From Bdellovibrionales bacterium Ga0074137 (GTDB lineage: Bacteria; Bdellovibrionota; Bdellovibrionia; Bdellovibrionales; JAMPXM01): 64,000 bases of DNA. Below are positions 25,481 to 34,444 of the stretch, one piece after another; within the stretch, counting starts at the first letter, position 1, and every line of letters begins with the position of its first letter. The DNA is taken from assembly GCA_001464715.1 (NCBI GenBank), contig LNDT01000012.1:1-64000 (forward strand), written 5' to 3'. A program made the position numbers and the translations under genes. The notes under the pieces were generated by a model. The model saw only the letters and a list, made by a program, of their open reading frames with translations, did not search any database and was not told the DNA's origin.

Positions 25481-25896
25481 AGCAAGTTCCGGTTGAACCG
25501 GTGGGGCGTTAAGAAGAGCGGCGCGAGCGGCGCAATCAGCGGCGGAAGATCATTTTTGACCGACAAACTGGGAATGTAGAGCTCGTCGTTCGACATCATT
25601 AAATAGACGGCGCCAGCAATCAGCGGGACTGAAAGAGAGAAGAGAAGCCCCCGTATGAGATCCGAGGCGGCTTTCGCTTTTTTTACATTGTCTGCGGCTC
25701 GTTCTTTTGTGATGTGCGAGATATTGTGTCCAAAAGGGTCCACCGGCGATTTAACATTCGTCATTCGAGAAACGTCATAAATACCGGAATTCGACTTCGG
25801 CCGTGACGGACGGCTGTCACCGCCGGAGCCTGACGGCGACGTCGTGTCACGCAAACTCGACGATGTGTCTTTATTGGATCCGATTTTAAAGTTCAT
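25477..25896 (-). CDS. Small single-pass membrane protein coupled to the alginate-lyase-like gene
   Basis: From ATG 25896 the protein has 139 residues. It has a Ser/Gly/Asp-rich, disordered N-terminal half (SSLRDTTSPSGSGGDSRPS), a basic helix and one membrane helix (GLLFSLSVPLIAGAVYLMM), then a ~35-residue periplasmic tail. No family is recognised. It precedes the lyase-like gene with a GTGA overlap. The lyase-like protein has no signal peptide, so this gene may supply its membrane anchor or be the first part of a split protein. A frame extending up to 26163 overlaps the divergent promoter and is less likely. Confidence 0.6.
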   Translation of the reverse strand: MNFKIGSNKDTSSSLRDTTSPSGSGGDSRPSRPKSNSGIYDVSRMTNVKSPVDPFGHNISHITKERAADNVKKAKAASDLIRGLLFSLSVPLIAGAVYLMMSNDELYIPSLSVKNDLPPLIAPLAPLFLTPHRFNRNLL

Positions 25897-26071
25897 CTTA
25901 TGACATTTCGGTACGAAGGGCGGTCGTCTTGAAGTTCCGAAGCAAGCCTCGCCCCATGGCCAGTCCAGTTCCGTGCTCAGTGTTTCATCTCGAGACAGTC
26001 TGGCTGGTATTATCATAGAGCGAACCCGCGACCGGGTGGAGTGAGATTTACCGCAAGGTGAGGAGCTTTTT

Positions 26072-26554
26072 ATGTCGTTTCGATCGGGTTTGTTAAAAGT
26101 TTCGTTCGCACTCTTTTCGTTGATCGTAGCCACGGCCACAGCCAGCTTTTTAGGTGCATGCACTGAAAAAAAAGAGACAGAAATCAGTTCGACCGCCGAC
26201 GACGCTTCTTCGAAAGCCGCCGCCGCCGCGGAGGCAGAAGAGGAATCTATCTCGGCCGCAAAGCGAGCGAGTTCGGTAAAAAATAAAATTACTCGAAAAG
26301 TGGCTTCGAAAGAGTCGATTTATGTCGTTCAAGTTGGCACCTTCAAAGTTGAAAGCAACGCGAAAAAAATGACTGACAGTTTAAAGTCGACAGGCTTGCC
26401 AGTCTTTCAGAAAAAGATAGAACGTGCGAACGGCGAGGTATTTTACACGGTTCGAATTGAACCGACGCCGTCGCGTGTGGAAGCTGAAAAATTCGCAGCC
26501 ACAGTGAAGTCAGCTGTTGGCGCCAATTCGTTGATTCTTTCGGTGGGGCAATAA
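26072..26554 (+). CDS. SPOR-domain lipoprotein
   Basis: The protein has 160 residues. A signal peptide ends in a lipobox (SFLGAC, Cys30), then a low-complexity Ala/Glu/Ser spacer (~35-80). A SPOR domain follows at about residues 84-158 (YVVQVGTFKVESNAKKMTDSL...FYTVRIEPTPSRVEAEKF), which binds denuded peptidoglycan at division sites. The ribosome-binding site GGTGAGGAG sits just before the ATG. The COG0523-like gene begins only 22 bases downstream, so both are probably in one transcript. Confidence 0.87.
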   Translation: MSFRSGLLKVSFALFSLIVATATASFLGACTEKKETEISSTADDASSKAAAAAEAEEESISAAKRASSVKNKITRKVASKESIYVVQVGTFKVESNAKKMTDSLKSTGLPVFQKKIERANGEVFYTVRIEPTPSRVEAEKFAATVKSAVGANSLILSVGQ

Positions 26555-26576
26555 CATTTCTAATCCGCCAGTTCCG

Positions 26577-27707
26577 TTGCGAGTTGTTTTCGGCTGGGGC
26601 GGAAGCGGAAAATCGACGCTGATTGAAGCTTTGATTCAATCGATGATCCAATTTAAAAAAAAGTTGGTCGTCGTCACTGATGACGGACGCTCGGACCTGA
26701 TAGCCTCGCTGGAAATAGCGATGTCCCAAGGTCGTCAAGATCTTGAAGTCGCCGTCGAGGCGGACTCGGTGCTCGAACCGATCGCCGTCGCGGAGCTTTT
26801 TTATTTGGAGGGCGAGCACGGTGAACCGCCCGATGATCGTTTTGAAATTCACACGATGGCGACAGTCATCGACGCTCGGACTTTTTTGGAGGACCTGGCT
26901 AAGCCGGAATCTTTGCATGAGTTAGGTCTTGATTTTGATGACATCGACGACCGAACCAAAGCCGATGTCCTCGTCGAGCAAATTGAGTTCAGTGATATTA
27001 TCGTCTTAAATCGTGCGAGCGAGCTCGATGCGACCATTTTTGCTCGAACCAAAAGCGCTATCGAATGGCTAAATCCCAGAGCCCAACTTCTTGAAGTGCC
27101 GGTGGATGGCATTACTCGAGAATTCACCGAGGATTTTTGGCATCACGCAAACGCCAACGAATTTGATTTTGATGAATCGGCCGAGGGCGCCGGTTGGATT
27201 CAAGTCCTTGCAAGCACGCATCCTCGGCTCGATCGCGGTCAAAATTTGTCTTCGATGGCTTTCCGCGCGCGTCGGCCCTTTCATCCGGAACGGTTCAAAA
27301 ACTTCATCGAATCGCTTTCAGCGATGGAAGTCTTGCGAATCAAGGGTTGGGTTTGGATTGCAACTCGAAATGGAGAGATGGGGCTTTGGAGTGTCGCAGG
27401 AGCGTCGTCGGTGCTTGTTTCTGCAGGCGCATGGATGGCGGCGACTCCGATGGGTGAGTGGCCCGATGATCCGGACGAGCGCGCCGACATTATGGATGAG
27501 TGGATTCCGCCGTACGGAGATCGACGGCAAGAGTTCGCGATGATTGGATTTCAGTTGAATGAGCTTGAGCTGAGAAGAGCGCTTAAAAACTGTCTACTGA
27601 CGGACTCCGAATTCGAACAGGGTCCTGAGCAGTGGACCCGCTGGCCAGACTCCTTGCCAGACTGGTCTGTCGATACGGGTGATGATTTTGATGGACTTCT
27701 TCAGTGA
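26577..27707 (+). CDS. COG0523 (CobW/YciC-like) GTPase homologue with degenerate motifs
   Basis: The protein has 376 residues. Several blocks match the YciC/ZigA-like branch of COG0523: EPIAVAELF, HTMATVIDARTFLEDL, DDRTKADVLVEQIEFSDIIVLN and the C-terminal domain with RARRPFHPERF, GWVWIATR and ELRRALKNCLLTD. The Walker A is kept (GWGGSGKST). The metal-binding CxCC motif is gone (the site reads TDDGRSD), the segment between Walker A and that site is about 30 residues shorter than usual, and the base-specificity NKxD reads NRAS. Nucleotide specificity and metal chaperone function are therefore doubtful. No ATG lies near the start: the frame begins with TTG 26577, or with ATT 26556, which has a GGTGGGG before it. 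Confidence 0.75.
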   Translation: MRVVFGWGGSGKSTLIEALIQSMIQFKKKLVVVTDDGRSDLIASLEIAMSQGRQDLEVAVEADSVLEPIAVAELFYLEGEHGEPPDDRFEIHTMATVIDARTFLEDLAKPESLHELGLDFDDIDDRTKADVLVEQIEFSDIIVLNRASELDATIFARTKSAIEWLNPRAQLLEVPVDGITREFTEDFWHHANANEFDFDESAEGAGWIQVLASTHPRLDRGQNLSSMAFRARRPFHPERFKNFIESLSAMEVLRIKGWVWIATRNGEMGLWSVAGASSVLVSAGAWMAATPMGEWPDDPDERADIMDEWIPPYGDRRQEFAMIGFQLNELELRRALKNCLLTDSEFEQGPEQWTRWPDSLPDWSVDTGDDFDGLLQ

Positions 27708-27739
27708 GATTTTCTTAGAAAATCTCTAAGAAAATCTCA
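27705..27739. terminator. Bidirectional terminator with a perfect 14-bp stem
   Basis: Arms TGAGATTTTCTTAG and CTAAGAAAATCTCA pair perfectly around a 7-base loop between the convergent COG0523-like and M14 peptidase genes. The left arm overlaps the stop codon of the rightward gene. The stem is AT-rich, so it may also be a symmetrical protein site. Confidence 0.65.
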
Positions 27740-27748
27740 GCGGAAATT

Positions 27749-28669
27749 TCACAGCAGATCGTAGAGCTCTGGTTTTTTCTCGCCCGCGCGTCGAACAGCG
27801 TCGATCGCAAACGTCCCGATAATATCTTGGAGATGTTCTCCATCGATCATTTTTTCTCCCAGCTCAACTGTGAGAACTGGAATCTTGTAGTCGCGCCACA
27901 TATACCGCCCAAGGCTTCCCGGAAAATTTCCCAGAGCTCGCCACGGGAGATCTGGATATTTCGGAAAGGGCATTTGGGGTCCATCGAAATCAAGAACTCG
28001 GTAGGGTGTGTGGTTGGAAACAATAAATTCTGGTTTGAAATCCTTGATGTGCGCGATCACGCATTTCGTCTCGGGCTCACTGGCGGGACCCTCGCCTGGA
28101 AATCGGCGGTCATTTTTTTTCTGTGATTTTTCCCAATAAGCCATCGCCTCTTCGCTCCAATCGCGAGTCGGAAAATTGCGATTGAGATCAACGCCGGCCG
28201 CATTGGGACGGGTCTTTCGAAGAAGTCCATCGGGATTTAGCATCGGTACAATTCGCCAAGTGCTTCTAAATTTATCTAGTTTTTTTAGTCGCTCGGCCCA
28301 TGCGACCGTGAGTTCGCCAGCCAATGGCTCGTCGCCGTGAATGAGTCCAAGGGCCAAGATACGTTTTCCGCGCTTGTCTCCGGATTCGTGTTGAACATGA
28401 AATATCGGACGGCCTTCGCGACTCACGCACTTGGGAAGCTTTTCAACGCGTGCGCAGAACGACTCTAGGTCAGCGACCTTCTCGGATCTGGAGGTGAGCT
28501 TTAGATAATCGAGGCAGAGTTCTTTTTCAGTTTTCTCTTTCTCAACTTTTGATGAGGCTTCCTGAGCCGGCGAAAGCATGGGGACAAGAAGGAGACTGCA
28601 AAGAGCCAAAGGAGCAAGAATCAACAGACGTGTCGTCCGACGTGATTCTGGCCCACGAAATTCAGTCAT
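27749..28669 (-). CDS. M14-family zinc carboxypeptidase, exported
   Basis: The protein has 306 residues with an N-terminal hydrophobic export segment (LLILAPLALCSLLLVPML). Zinc ligands follow: His111 and Glu114 in GLIHGDEP, and a later His in SNHTPYR. The substrate-binding motif is GVDLNRNFP and the catalytic Glu lies in TVELGE near the C-terminus. This is the MpaA/M14 pattern of enzymes that cleave peptide or peptidoglycan-derived substrates. AAGGA placed seven bases before the ATG fixes the start at 28669; an upstream frame to 28774 is not used. Confidence 0.88.
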   Translation of the reverse strand: MTEFRGPESRRTTRLLILAPLALCSLLLVPMLSPAQEASSKVEKEKTEKELCLDYLKLTSRSEKVADLESFCARVEKLPKCVSREGRPIFHVQHESGDKRGKRILALGLIHGDEPLAGELTVAWAERLKKLDKFRSTWRIVPMLNPDGLLRKTRPNAAGVDLNRNFPTRDWSEEAMAYWEKSQKKNDRRFPGEGPASEPETKCVIAHIKDFKPEFIVSNHTPYRVLDFDGPQMPFPKYPDLPWRALGNFPGSLGRYMWRDYKIPVLTVELGEKMIDGEHLQDIIGTFAIDAVRRAGEKKPELYDLL

Positions 28670-28768
28670 GATTGTAAGTCCTTCCCCAATGGCCTGAGTT
28701 TTAAAATTAAGGGTTATTGCCGCGAGACTCAACAGAAACGGTGGAACCAAGATCTTATTGCGGTTTAG

Positions 28769-28797
28769 TTGCAATTACGGCTGGTTCGGGCGATAAC
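28769..28797 (+). promoter_or_regulatory. Possible sigma70 promoter for the MerC-like gene (leaderless?)
   Basis: TTGCAA (28769-28774) and GATAAC (28792-28797) are 17 bases apart. Transcription would begin within a few bases of the ATG at 28806, which would give a leaderless or almost leaderless message; no ribosome-binding site is visible before this ATG. Confidence 0.35.
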
Positions 28798-28805
28798 TTG
28801 CCCCG

Positions 28806-29360
28806 ATGGAGACGACGTACGAGCCTAAATATTCGACCCACGTGAAGTCCGACGATGTGAAGCTCGTCCATGGACTAGCTCGCCCAGAACATGGCCCAAA
28901 ACATCGCCCAGTTTTGGGATGGCGCGATCGCCTGGGCGTTGTGCTCTCGATGATTTGCCTAGTTCATTGCCTGACGATGCCCTTCGTTTTGGCCTTCCTG
29001 CCGGTGGGAGCGGCGATGGGTTTTTGGCAGCACGGGTTTCATCAATTTTTTCTCGCGGTCATTCCGTTCGTGGCCCTGATGGCTTTCATTCCTGGCTGGA
29101 AACGGCATCGCGACGCACGAGTTTGGGTATGGGGCACAGCGGGGTTAATTCTTCTCACGTTGGGTGTGCTTGTGGCCGAAGTTTTTGGTCACGCGCCGGC
29201 AGGGCACGATGTCGGAGCCCATCTCTTGGAGTGGTCTTCGATCGGAGACCTTTTGCTGACCGCATTGGGCGGTGCATGTTTGATTCGCGCCCATCTCTTG
29301 AATCGTTCGCTTTGTTCGGCCTGCGACCACACTCCTGTTGGACAGGCACCAAGCGCTTAG
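28806..29360 (+). CDS. MerC-like four-helix membrane protein
   Basis: The protein has 184 residues. A ~45-residue polar N-terminus precedes about four membrane helices. The second segment contains the metal-binding CLVHCLTMP motif, in the place where MerC carries its Cys pair; GWRDRLGVVLSMICLVHC opens the family domain. MerC proteins transport mercury, but isolated copies occur widely without a mer operon, as here: no MerR, MerA or MerP gene is adjacent. An extra CSAC pair occurs near the C-terminus (LCSACDH). The next gene follows after about 15 bases on the same strand. Confidence 0.8.
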   Translation: METTYEPKYSTHVKSDDVKLVHGLARPEHGPKHRPVLGWRDRLGVVLSMICLVHCLTMPFVLAFLPVGAAMGFWQHGFHQFFLAVIPFVALMAFIPGWKRHRDARVWVWGTAGLILLTLGVLVAEVFGHAPAGHDVGAHLLEWSSIGDLLLTALGGACLIRAHLLNRSLCSACDHTPVGQAPSA

Positions 29361-29375
29361 GCTAGCATCTCGATC

Positions 29376-29927
29376 ATGAAGACATTCAATTCTGTTTTAC
29401 GCAAAATCGTTCTCGCTCTCGCTCTTGTTGGAGTGATGTTTTTACTTTTCAACTACTACAGCTACATCTTCGCAAGAACCGTGGTGGGTCGCATCGACAA
29501 TGTCGCGCGTGTTACCGGCGTGACAGCGATGATTGGTACCCGTCAACTCACGGATGGTCAGCTACATATGTTTTCAGTGTCGATTCGCCAGCCCGATGGC
29601 GAGATGGTGACGGCGATCAGCGAGGACGGCCAGTGGGCGATTGCGCGCACGGGACTTTGCGTGAAAGCAAAGTACTACCCGAATCCTCCTTGGAATTTGA
29701 AAAATGCCGGTACGTACTTTAACGCGCGACTTTTGACGATGGTTGATTGTGATAGCCAGGCCGCACGCGACATTGGAATTAATCTAGGTAGTTTCCAAAA
29801 CGCTCCGAAAGTGAGCGGTGAAGGCCCGACGATGCCTACCGATCATTCGATGCCAGCTACGCCGTCCAGCATGGAAGGCGCACCGTCGTCGTTTCCTACA
29901 GAATCAGCGACACCCAGCGGACAATAA
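29376..29927 (+). CDS. Single-pass membrane protein, unknown function
   Basis: The protein has 183 residues. One membrane helix at the N-terminus (IVLALALVGVMFLLFNYYSYIF) is followed by a ~110-residue periplasmic domain with two cysteines (LCVKAK, DCDS) and a Pro/Ser/Thr-rich tail. No family is recognised. It is downstream of the MerC-like gene with a small gap, so co-expression is likely. Its 3' end overlaps the convergent TauE/SafE gene by 32 bases. Confidence 0.7.
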   Translation: MKTFNSVLRKIVLALALVGVMFLLFNYYSYIFARTVVGRIDNVARVTGVTAMIGTRQLTDGQLHMFSVSIRQPDGEMVTAISEDGQWAIARTGLCVKAKYYPNPPWNLKNAGTYFNARLLTMVDCDSQAARDIGINLGSFQNAPKVSGEGPTMPTDHSMPATPSSMEGAPSSFPTESATPSGQ

Positions 29928-30654
29928 GAAGTCCTGAGACGAGCACCAAGGCCGTGCGCGCGAGCTTTCGCGCATTTTCTTCATCGTGATGTCGGGATCC
30001 ATATTTTGCTCCAAGCCACGCGCCCAGAGAAATCGGTACGGCCATCACCAATCCCATTTTCCAATCGACATTTCCTGTCCACGAGTAGGTCGCAAGACTC
30101 ATCGTAGCGCTTCCGAAGTTGGCAAGTTTTCCTGTGCCCATCGCAACGATGGTCGGGAGTCCTCCAAGAAAAAACAGAGAGAGAAACAAAAGTGTTCCGC
30201 CACCGGGGCCTGCGATCCCGTCGTAGAGCCCGGCGAAAAAAGTGCCGATCAGTGCAAGTCTCGGGAATTTTTTTGGAGTTTTGGACGTCGACCAAAGCCT
30301 CTTTGTAAAGACGAGTGCAAGAACCACGGGCGCTACGAAAACTAAAAACCATTTGAAAAAGGAAACGGGAAGATAGGGAGCAAGCACAGCTCCGACGATG
30401 GCTCCGAGCGAAGTGAATCCTAAATATTTCCAAGCTTTCGAAAAATCCACGTGGCTGTTTTTTGCGTAGACGACCAAGGCCGATATTTGCGCGGCCACGG
30501 CAGCGACCTTGTTGGTGCCGATCGCCATCGCGTTCGGACCAAGAATCATTAGAAACACCGGGACTGTGATAAGGCCACCGCCGCCAACAATGGAATCGAT
30601 GAGGCCGCCAAGGAATCCGCCGACGATGAGTAGGGTGAGTTCGAACGGAGTCAT
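29896..30654 (-). CDS. TauE/SafE-family sulfite/anion exporter
   Basis: The protein has 252 residues in about eight membrane helices, the usual length of the TSUP family. The family signatures are GGFLGGLIDSIVGGGGLITVPV at the N-terminus and GLYDGIAGPGGGTLLFL in the second half. These are inverted-repeat 'Gly-rich' loops that bind the substrate in half-transporters for sulfite, thiosulfate or other organosulfur anions. The substrate cannot be told from sequence alone. It is a single gene between two rightward genes; its 3' end overlaps its neighbour. Confidence 0.93.
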   Translation of the reverse strand: MTPFELTLLIVGGFLGGLIDSIVGGGGLITVPVFLMILGPNAMAIGTNKVAAVAAQISALVVYAKNSHVDFSKAWKYLGFTSLGAIVGAVLAPYLPVSFFKWFLVFVAPVVLALVFTKRLWSTSKTPKKFPRLALIGTFFAGLYDGIAGPGGGTLLFLSLFFLGGLPTIVAMGTGKLANFGSATMSLATYSWTGNVDWKMGLVMAVPISLGAWLGAKYGSRHHDEENARKLARTALVLVSGLLIVRWVSLIL

Positions 30655-30887
30655 CGGTAGGGGCGCCTAAATATTAACATTAGCCTCGTACTATCGCGTT
30701 TATAGCGTGCGGCTTCAAGCCGATTAAAGTGCCACTTCTCGTCGAGGATAATGAAAGGACGACGTGGCGGAAAGCGCGGCGCGAAGCCAGAGGCCAGCCC
30801 GTACGTGGTCTCGGGATTGATACACTGGATGGTTGGCCTGAAGGCTTCGAAGTTAAAGTGCCGAAAATAGGCCGATGTGGAGAGACC

Positions 30888-32222
30888 GTGACGTTCGCGA
30901 AAGTATTAGGGATGAATTTCTTAAGTGCGATGATTGCACTTTCAACGGTCACGACCAGCGCCTGGGCCAAAGATACCACCCAAGAAAAAATAGCGGCAGC
31001 GCCGGCGTCCGCATGGGCGATTCAACCTAAAATTCGCCTTGAGCCCGTGACCGTGAAGCTGGGGCAAGACGTCTATAAGCCCACCTACTTCGTGCGGTTG
31101 GGTAACGGGAAAGTCATCGAACTTCCTCCTGCATCGCCGTCAATCGTTTCGGGACTTTCTAAAGCTGATGCCGCGGCTGTGGCCGAAGATACGCGTGTCA
31201 TTCTTGAGAGTGTTTTGCGTTTAATGCGTACGGCGCCGTCGGCATCGGCGGCCATTATCACTGGCGACTACGCCGTTGTCGGCAAGGTTGACGGGACATG
31301 GCTTAAAACAAGTGGTCTCAAAATATTTGATCCCGTCGCGGAATTAGTAGCGTCACCTGAAACTCTAAAAGCAGCAGAAATTCTTGGCGCTGAAGCGCTC
31401 ATGGGCAAGGACCGTGTCTCAGAAGCCGAGAGCGCTCTCGTTGTTCAGCGAGACGCTAAGACGCTCGCCGATTCTTTAACAGATCGCGAGATGGGGCGAC
31501 CCACGCGTCTTCAAAAGTTTCTCATGTTTATGAAAGAAGCAGTTTACACGTCGACGGTCGCAGCGTTTAAGAATCATATTTTGAATAAAAACAGCATGAA
31601 GCAGCGAATAACTGAATCAGGAATTCAGTTCGCCTTTCGCGGTGAAATTCAGATCGGGATGGGCTCATTTAACTTCATTCGCAACTTTCCATTCATGCTG
31701 AGCTTTGGGTACAATCGCGAGACACGATCAATTATCTTTCGTCGCGGGACTCGGACCGAAAAGATGTCCGGGGGCACGGCGATGCTTTTGGGCGGCCGCA
31801 TTGAAATCCGGCGCTACCGTATGAACTCCGATGAGGCTTCGTCGGGAGACGCTCGGAAAGATTACGCGAAAATTAAAGGTACATCATGGTACCCGCCGTC
31901 GGTGCCAATTCTTTCTCCGGTTGCTGATTCCGGTCCTGGCTACCAAAGTGAGGGCCTTGGTTTTGGTTTTAATTTGCCAAGCTTATTCGCACCGTCGACT
32001 TTGGTTGTCGATGCAGCCTTTGCAATCATGAATACGGTCAATTCGTTTGAAGAGACACAGCGTGTTTACGCCATCGAAGTTCCTGAGCCGACCGAGTGGA
32101 TGAAGCGAATTCATCGCCACATGGATAACTCGGCTCAAACCTTTGGCGCGCAGTCTTTTGGCGGTGGCCGAGGCGCGCGCTGCAGTCATCTCTTTGAATC
32201 AACGCTGATCAGCGCTCGCTAA
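30888..32222 (+). CDS. Secreted protein of unknown function
   Basis: From GTG 30888 the protein has 444 residues. The first ~28 residues (FAKVLGMNFLSAMIALSTVTTSAWA) act as a signal peptide. GGAGAG lies just before the GTG, which favours it over ATG 30912; a long frame to 30729 is not supported. The mature part has few cysteines and a Gly/Phe-rich half (IQIGMGSFNFIRNFPFMLSFGYN, FGFNLPSLF) with alternating hydrophobic residues, which would suit outer-membrane strands or surface beta structure. No family is recognised. Confidence 0.74.
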   Translation: MTFAKVLGMNFLSAMIALSTVTTSAWAKDTTQEKIAAAPASAWAIQPKIRLEPVTVKLGQDVYKPTYFVRLGNGKVIELPPASPSIVSGLSKADAAAVAEDTRVILESVLRLMRTAPSASAAIITGDYAVVGKVDGTWLKTSGLKIFDPVAELVASPETLKAAEILGAEALMGKDRVSEAESALVVQRDAKTLADSLTDREMGRPTRLQKFLMFMKEAVYTSTVAAFKNHILNKNSMKQRITESGIQFAFRGEIQIGMGSFNFIRNFPFMLSFGYNRETRSIIFRRGTRTEKMSGGTAMLLGGRIEIRRYRMNSDEASSGDARKDYAKIKGTSWYPPSVPILSPVADSGPGYQSEGLGFGFNLPSLFAPSTLVVDAAFAIMNTVNSFEETQRVYAIEVPEPTEWMKRIHRHMDNSAQTFGAQSFGGGRGARCSHLFESTLISAR

Positions 32223-32247
32223 ATTACTGGCCGGGCTAGTCGCGAGG

Positions 32248-34299
32248 CTACTCATAGACCAGTTCAAATCTTCGCGACATCGACCACTCTTTTGAAGCTT
32301 CCTTTCGGACGCGCCAAAAGAGTGACCCCTCCGGCAGATCGCCTTTAAGAGTGTACTCGCTCGATTTCAGTTTTTTCTTTTCAATGACGTTGACGAAATC
32401 GCCATCGGTCGCGATCTGAACTTCAAAACGCTCGCCGGGTTTTTTCGTTTTGAAAACCCACGAAAGTTTTCCGTAAGTCGTTGCGCGCGCGCCTCCAACA
32501 ATAACGGCGTCGTCAGCGGGTCCAAGAAGTTCCGGGCGTGTAGGAGGTATCATCGCCGGCGCGCGATCGACGGGTGCGGATTTTTTTGCGATAACTTTGA
32601 GACGTGTCAATTCAGGAACTTTGACTTCTTGAGGTTTTGACGCGAGCGAAATCGGTTGTCCCAACTGATTGATTGCAGTGACAGTCCAATAAAACTTCCC
32701 TACGCCGGGCGCCGCGATTTTTCGAGAGGCCTGGCGCGTACGCATGATGCGAGTGCCGCTTTCCGCGAAATTGGCATCGGTGCTGAGACGAAGCTCATAC
32801 CCTGCGACAGGAGCCTTGAGCGTCCACCGAAGTTCGACACCGCGAAGATCTCCGCCGCTCGCGTCTTTCAAACGTGTCGTGATCATTTTTAAAGGCTTTG
32901 GTGCTGGAAGAAGTGTTGTGAGTCTTGATGCGGGGCCTGCTGCTCCAAGCTGCCCATCGTCATCAAGGCGACGAAGCCGTGCGTAAAGCACGCCAAGAGG
33001 AAGCGCCGGGGGAAGAAGTTCGCCTCGTGGATCTGGCTTTACGCGTTCGGGGTTCGAGAAGTTTTCATCGCGGGCGACTTCGAAAATAACTTGCTTCGTC
33101 AGATTCTGCGCGACGGAATCAGCGATTCGAATTCCGCGAAGTTCGGATTCTCTTAAAATGACGTAACCTTCGCGAAGTCGAGACATCTCGTCGTCGTTCA
33201 ATAAAATCTTCCAACCGCGTGCCAAAAGCTTGAGATCGGGATCGTTCAAATCAGTGGCAGCTCGAAGTATTTCGGCTTTGTCTTGTACCTCGATGGAAAC
33301 CGGGCGGCTGGACGATTCATCGCCGCCAAGGCCAATAGCAGTAACGCGGATGAAAAAAACACCGCGCGGGACAAGAGTCAGATCAAGCTGTCGCTGCCGG
33401 ACTTGAAAACTGTGTGCAACATTCTGAAACGTTTCATTGGCCGAGACGTCGACTCGATAAAGAGCTGCTTCACCGCGGTCTCGCCATGAAAGCCATCTAC
33501 GTCCAAGGCGGCGCAGTTGATCTGGTGTTTTCGACTCAACAATTTGCAGAGATGTAGCAGCTAAAGTTCCGCTGTCACCGCTGAGCCGCGCAAACCATGC
33601 ACCGGGGCTTCGATCGGAGAAATCGACAATGGCCGGAGACCCACTTTTGGCAGGAAGAGAAAAGAGAACAGTCTTAAATTCCGAATCACGTGCAAACTCC
33701 AATCGAACATTGGTCGGCAGGTTCTTTAGAGCCGGCCAAGAAAATTCGACGCGTTTTGAAATTTGCAAATCATGGACGGTTCCAACCTCTGGCAAGAGTG
33801 CGCCGACCGATTTGCTTCCAAGAACGATCGCGGTTTGGCCGGCAGGAATTTGAAGTGAGCCGTCTTCGAGATCAATCTGAAGTGGGCCCTCGGCTTGAAT
33901 TAAACCTGTCATCGGTTTGATGCGGTCGCTATCCACAAAGACTGTGCTTTGCGGAGAGAATCTAATTTTTGACGAGTCTATTTTTTCTCGTGAAACTTTT
34001 GAAAGACGAGCCCCTGATGTCGTTGTCGCAATATAGGAACTGGAAGTGATCGTACCGATAGAGCGCTCGGCCCAGAACGAAGTGTCTTGCACCCGAACAA
34101 AGGTTGTCGCAACAGGAGAAGTTGGCGAATCAATTTGCCACAAGGCCTCGCGCGAGACTTGTTCAGGAAGCACGATTCGCTGATTCCATTTGTTGAAAGT
34201 CCACGCGCCAATGGCGACGACTGCGACAAGAAGTGCAGCCACCTGGACTTTGGAACTTTTTGAATAGTGAAGAGTCTCGCGACCCGAAGACATTTTCAT
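32248..34299 (-). CDS. Membrane-anchored envelope protein with FecR-like and fibronectin-like repeats
   Basis: The protein has 683 residues. An N-terminal anchor helix (VQVAALLVAVVAIGAWTFNKW) is followed by a FecR-like beta segment up to ~165 (SLQIPAGQTAIVLG). The rest holds several fibronectin-type-III-like units: FSWPALKNLPTNVRLEFARDSEFK, RRWLSWRDRGEAALYRVDVSANETF, LRWTLKAPVAGYELRLSTDANF and LSWVFKTKKPGERFEVQIATDGDF. The repeating W...Y/F-x-[VL]-[QRD] pattern is what shows the repeats. Such proteins bind partners in the envelope. It is transcribed away from the sensor-like membrane protein at 34445 with a ~145-base shared promoter region. Confidence 0.72.
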   Translation of the reverse strand: MKMSSGRETLHYSKSSKVQVAALLVAVVAIGAWTFNKWNQRIVLPEQVSREALWQIDSPTSPVATTFVRVQDTSFWAERSIGTITSSSYIATTTSGARLSKVSREKIDSSKIRFSPQSTVFVDSDRIKPMTGLIQAEGPLQIDLEDGSLQIPAGQTAIVLGSKSVGALLPEVGTVHDLQISKRVEFSWPALKNLPTNVRLEFARDSEFKTVLFSLPAKSGSPAIVDFSDRSPGAWFARLSGDSGTLAATSLQIVESKTPDQLRRLGRRWLSWRDRGEAALYRVDVSANETFQNVAHSFQVRQRQLDLTLVPRGVFFIRVTAIGLGGDESSSRPVSIEVQDKAEILRAATDLNDPDLKLLARGWKILLNDDEMSRLREGYVILRESELRGIRIADSVAQNLTKQVIFEVARDENFSNPERVKPDPRGELLPPALPLGVLYARLRRLDDDGQLGAAGPASRLTTLLPAPKPLKMITTRLKDASGGDLRGVELRWTLKAPVAGYELRLSTDANFAESGTRIMRTRQASRKIAAPGVGKFYWTVTAINQLGQPISLASKPQEVKVPELTRLKVIAKKSAPVDRAPAMIPPTRPELLGPADDAVIVGGARATTYGKLSWVFKTKKPGERFEVQIATDGDFVNVIEKKKLKSSEYTLKGDLPEGSLFWRVRKEASKEWSMSRRFELVYE

Positions 34300-34444
34300 C
34301 CATATGTGTCATCGGCTATCTCGAAATGGGACTGAACCGACAAAGGTCGAGTTGCGAGATCTTCATGCTAACTTCGCGATCAAAGTCAGAAGACAGAAGG
34401 CGACTTGAGAGTTGCGGTGTAGCAGGATTAGGCTTGAGGTGCTT

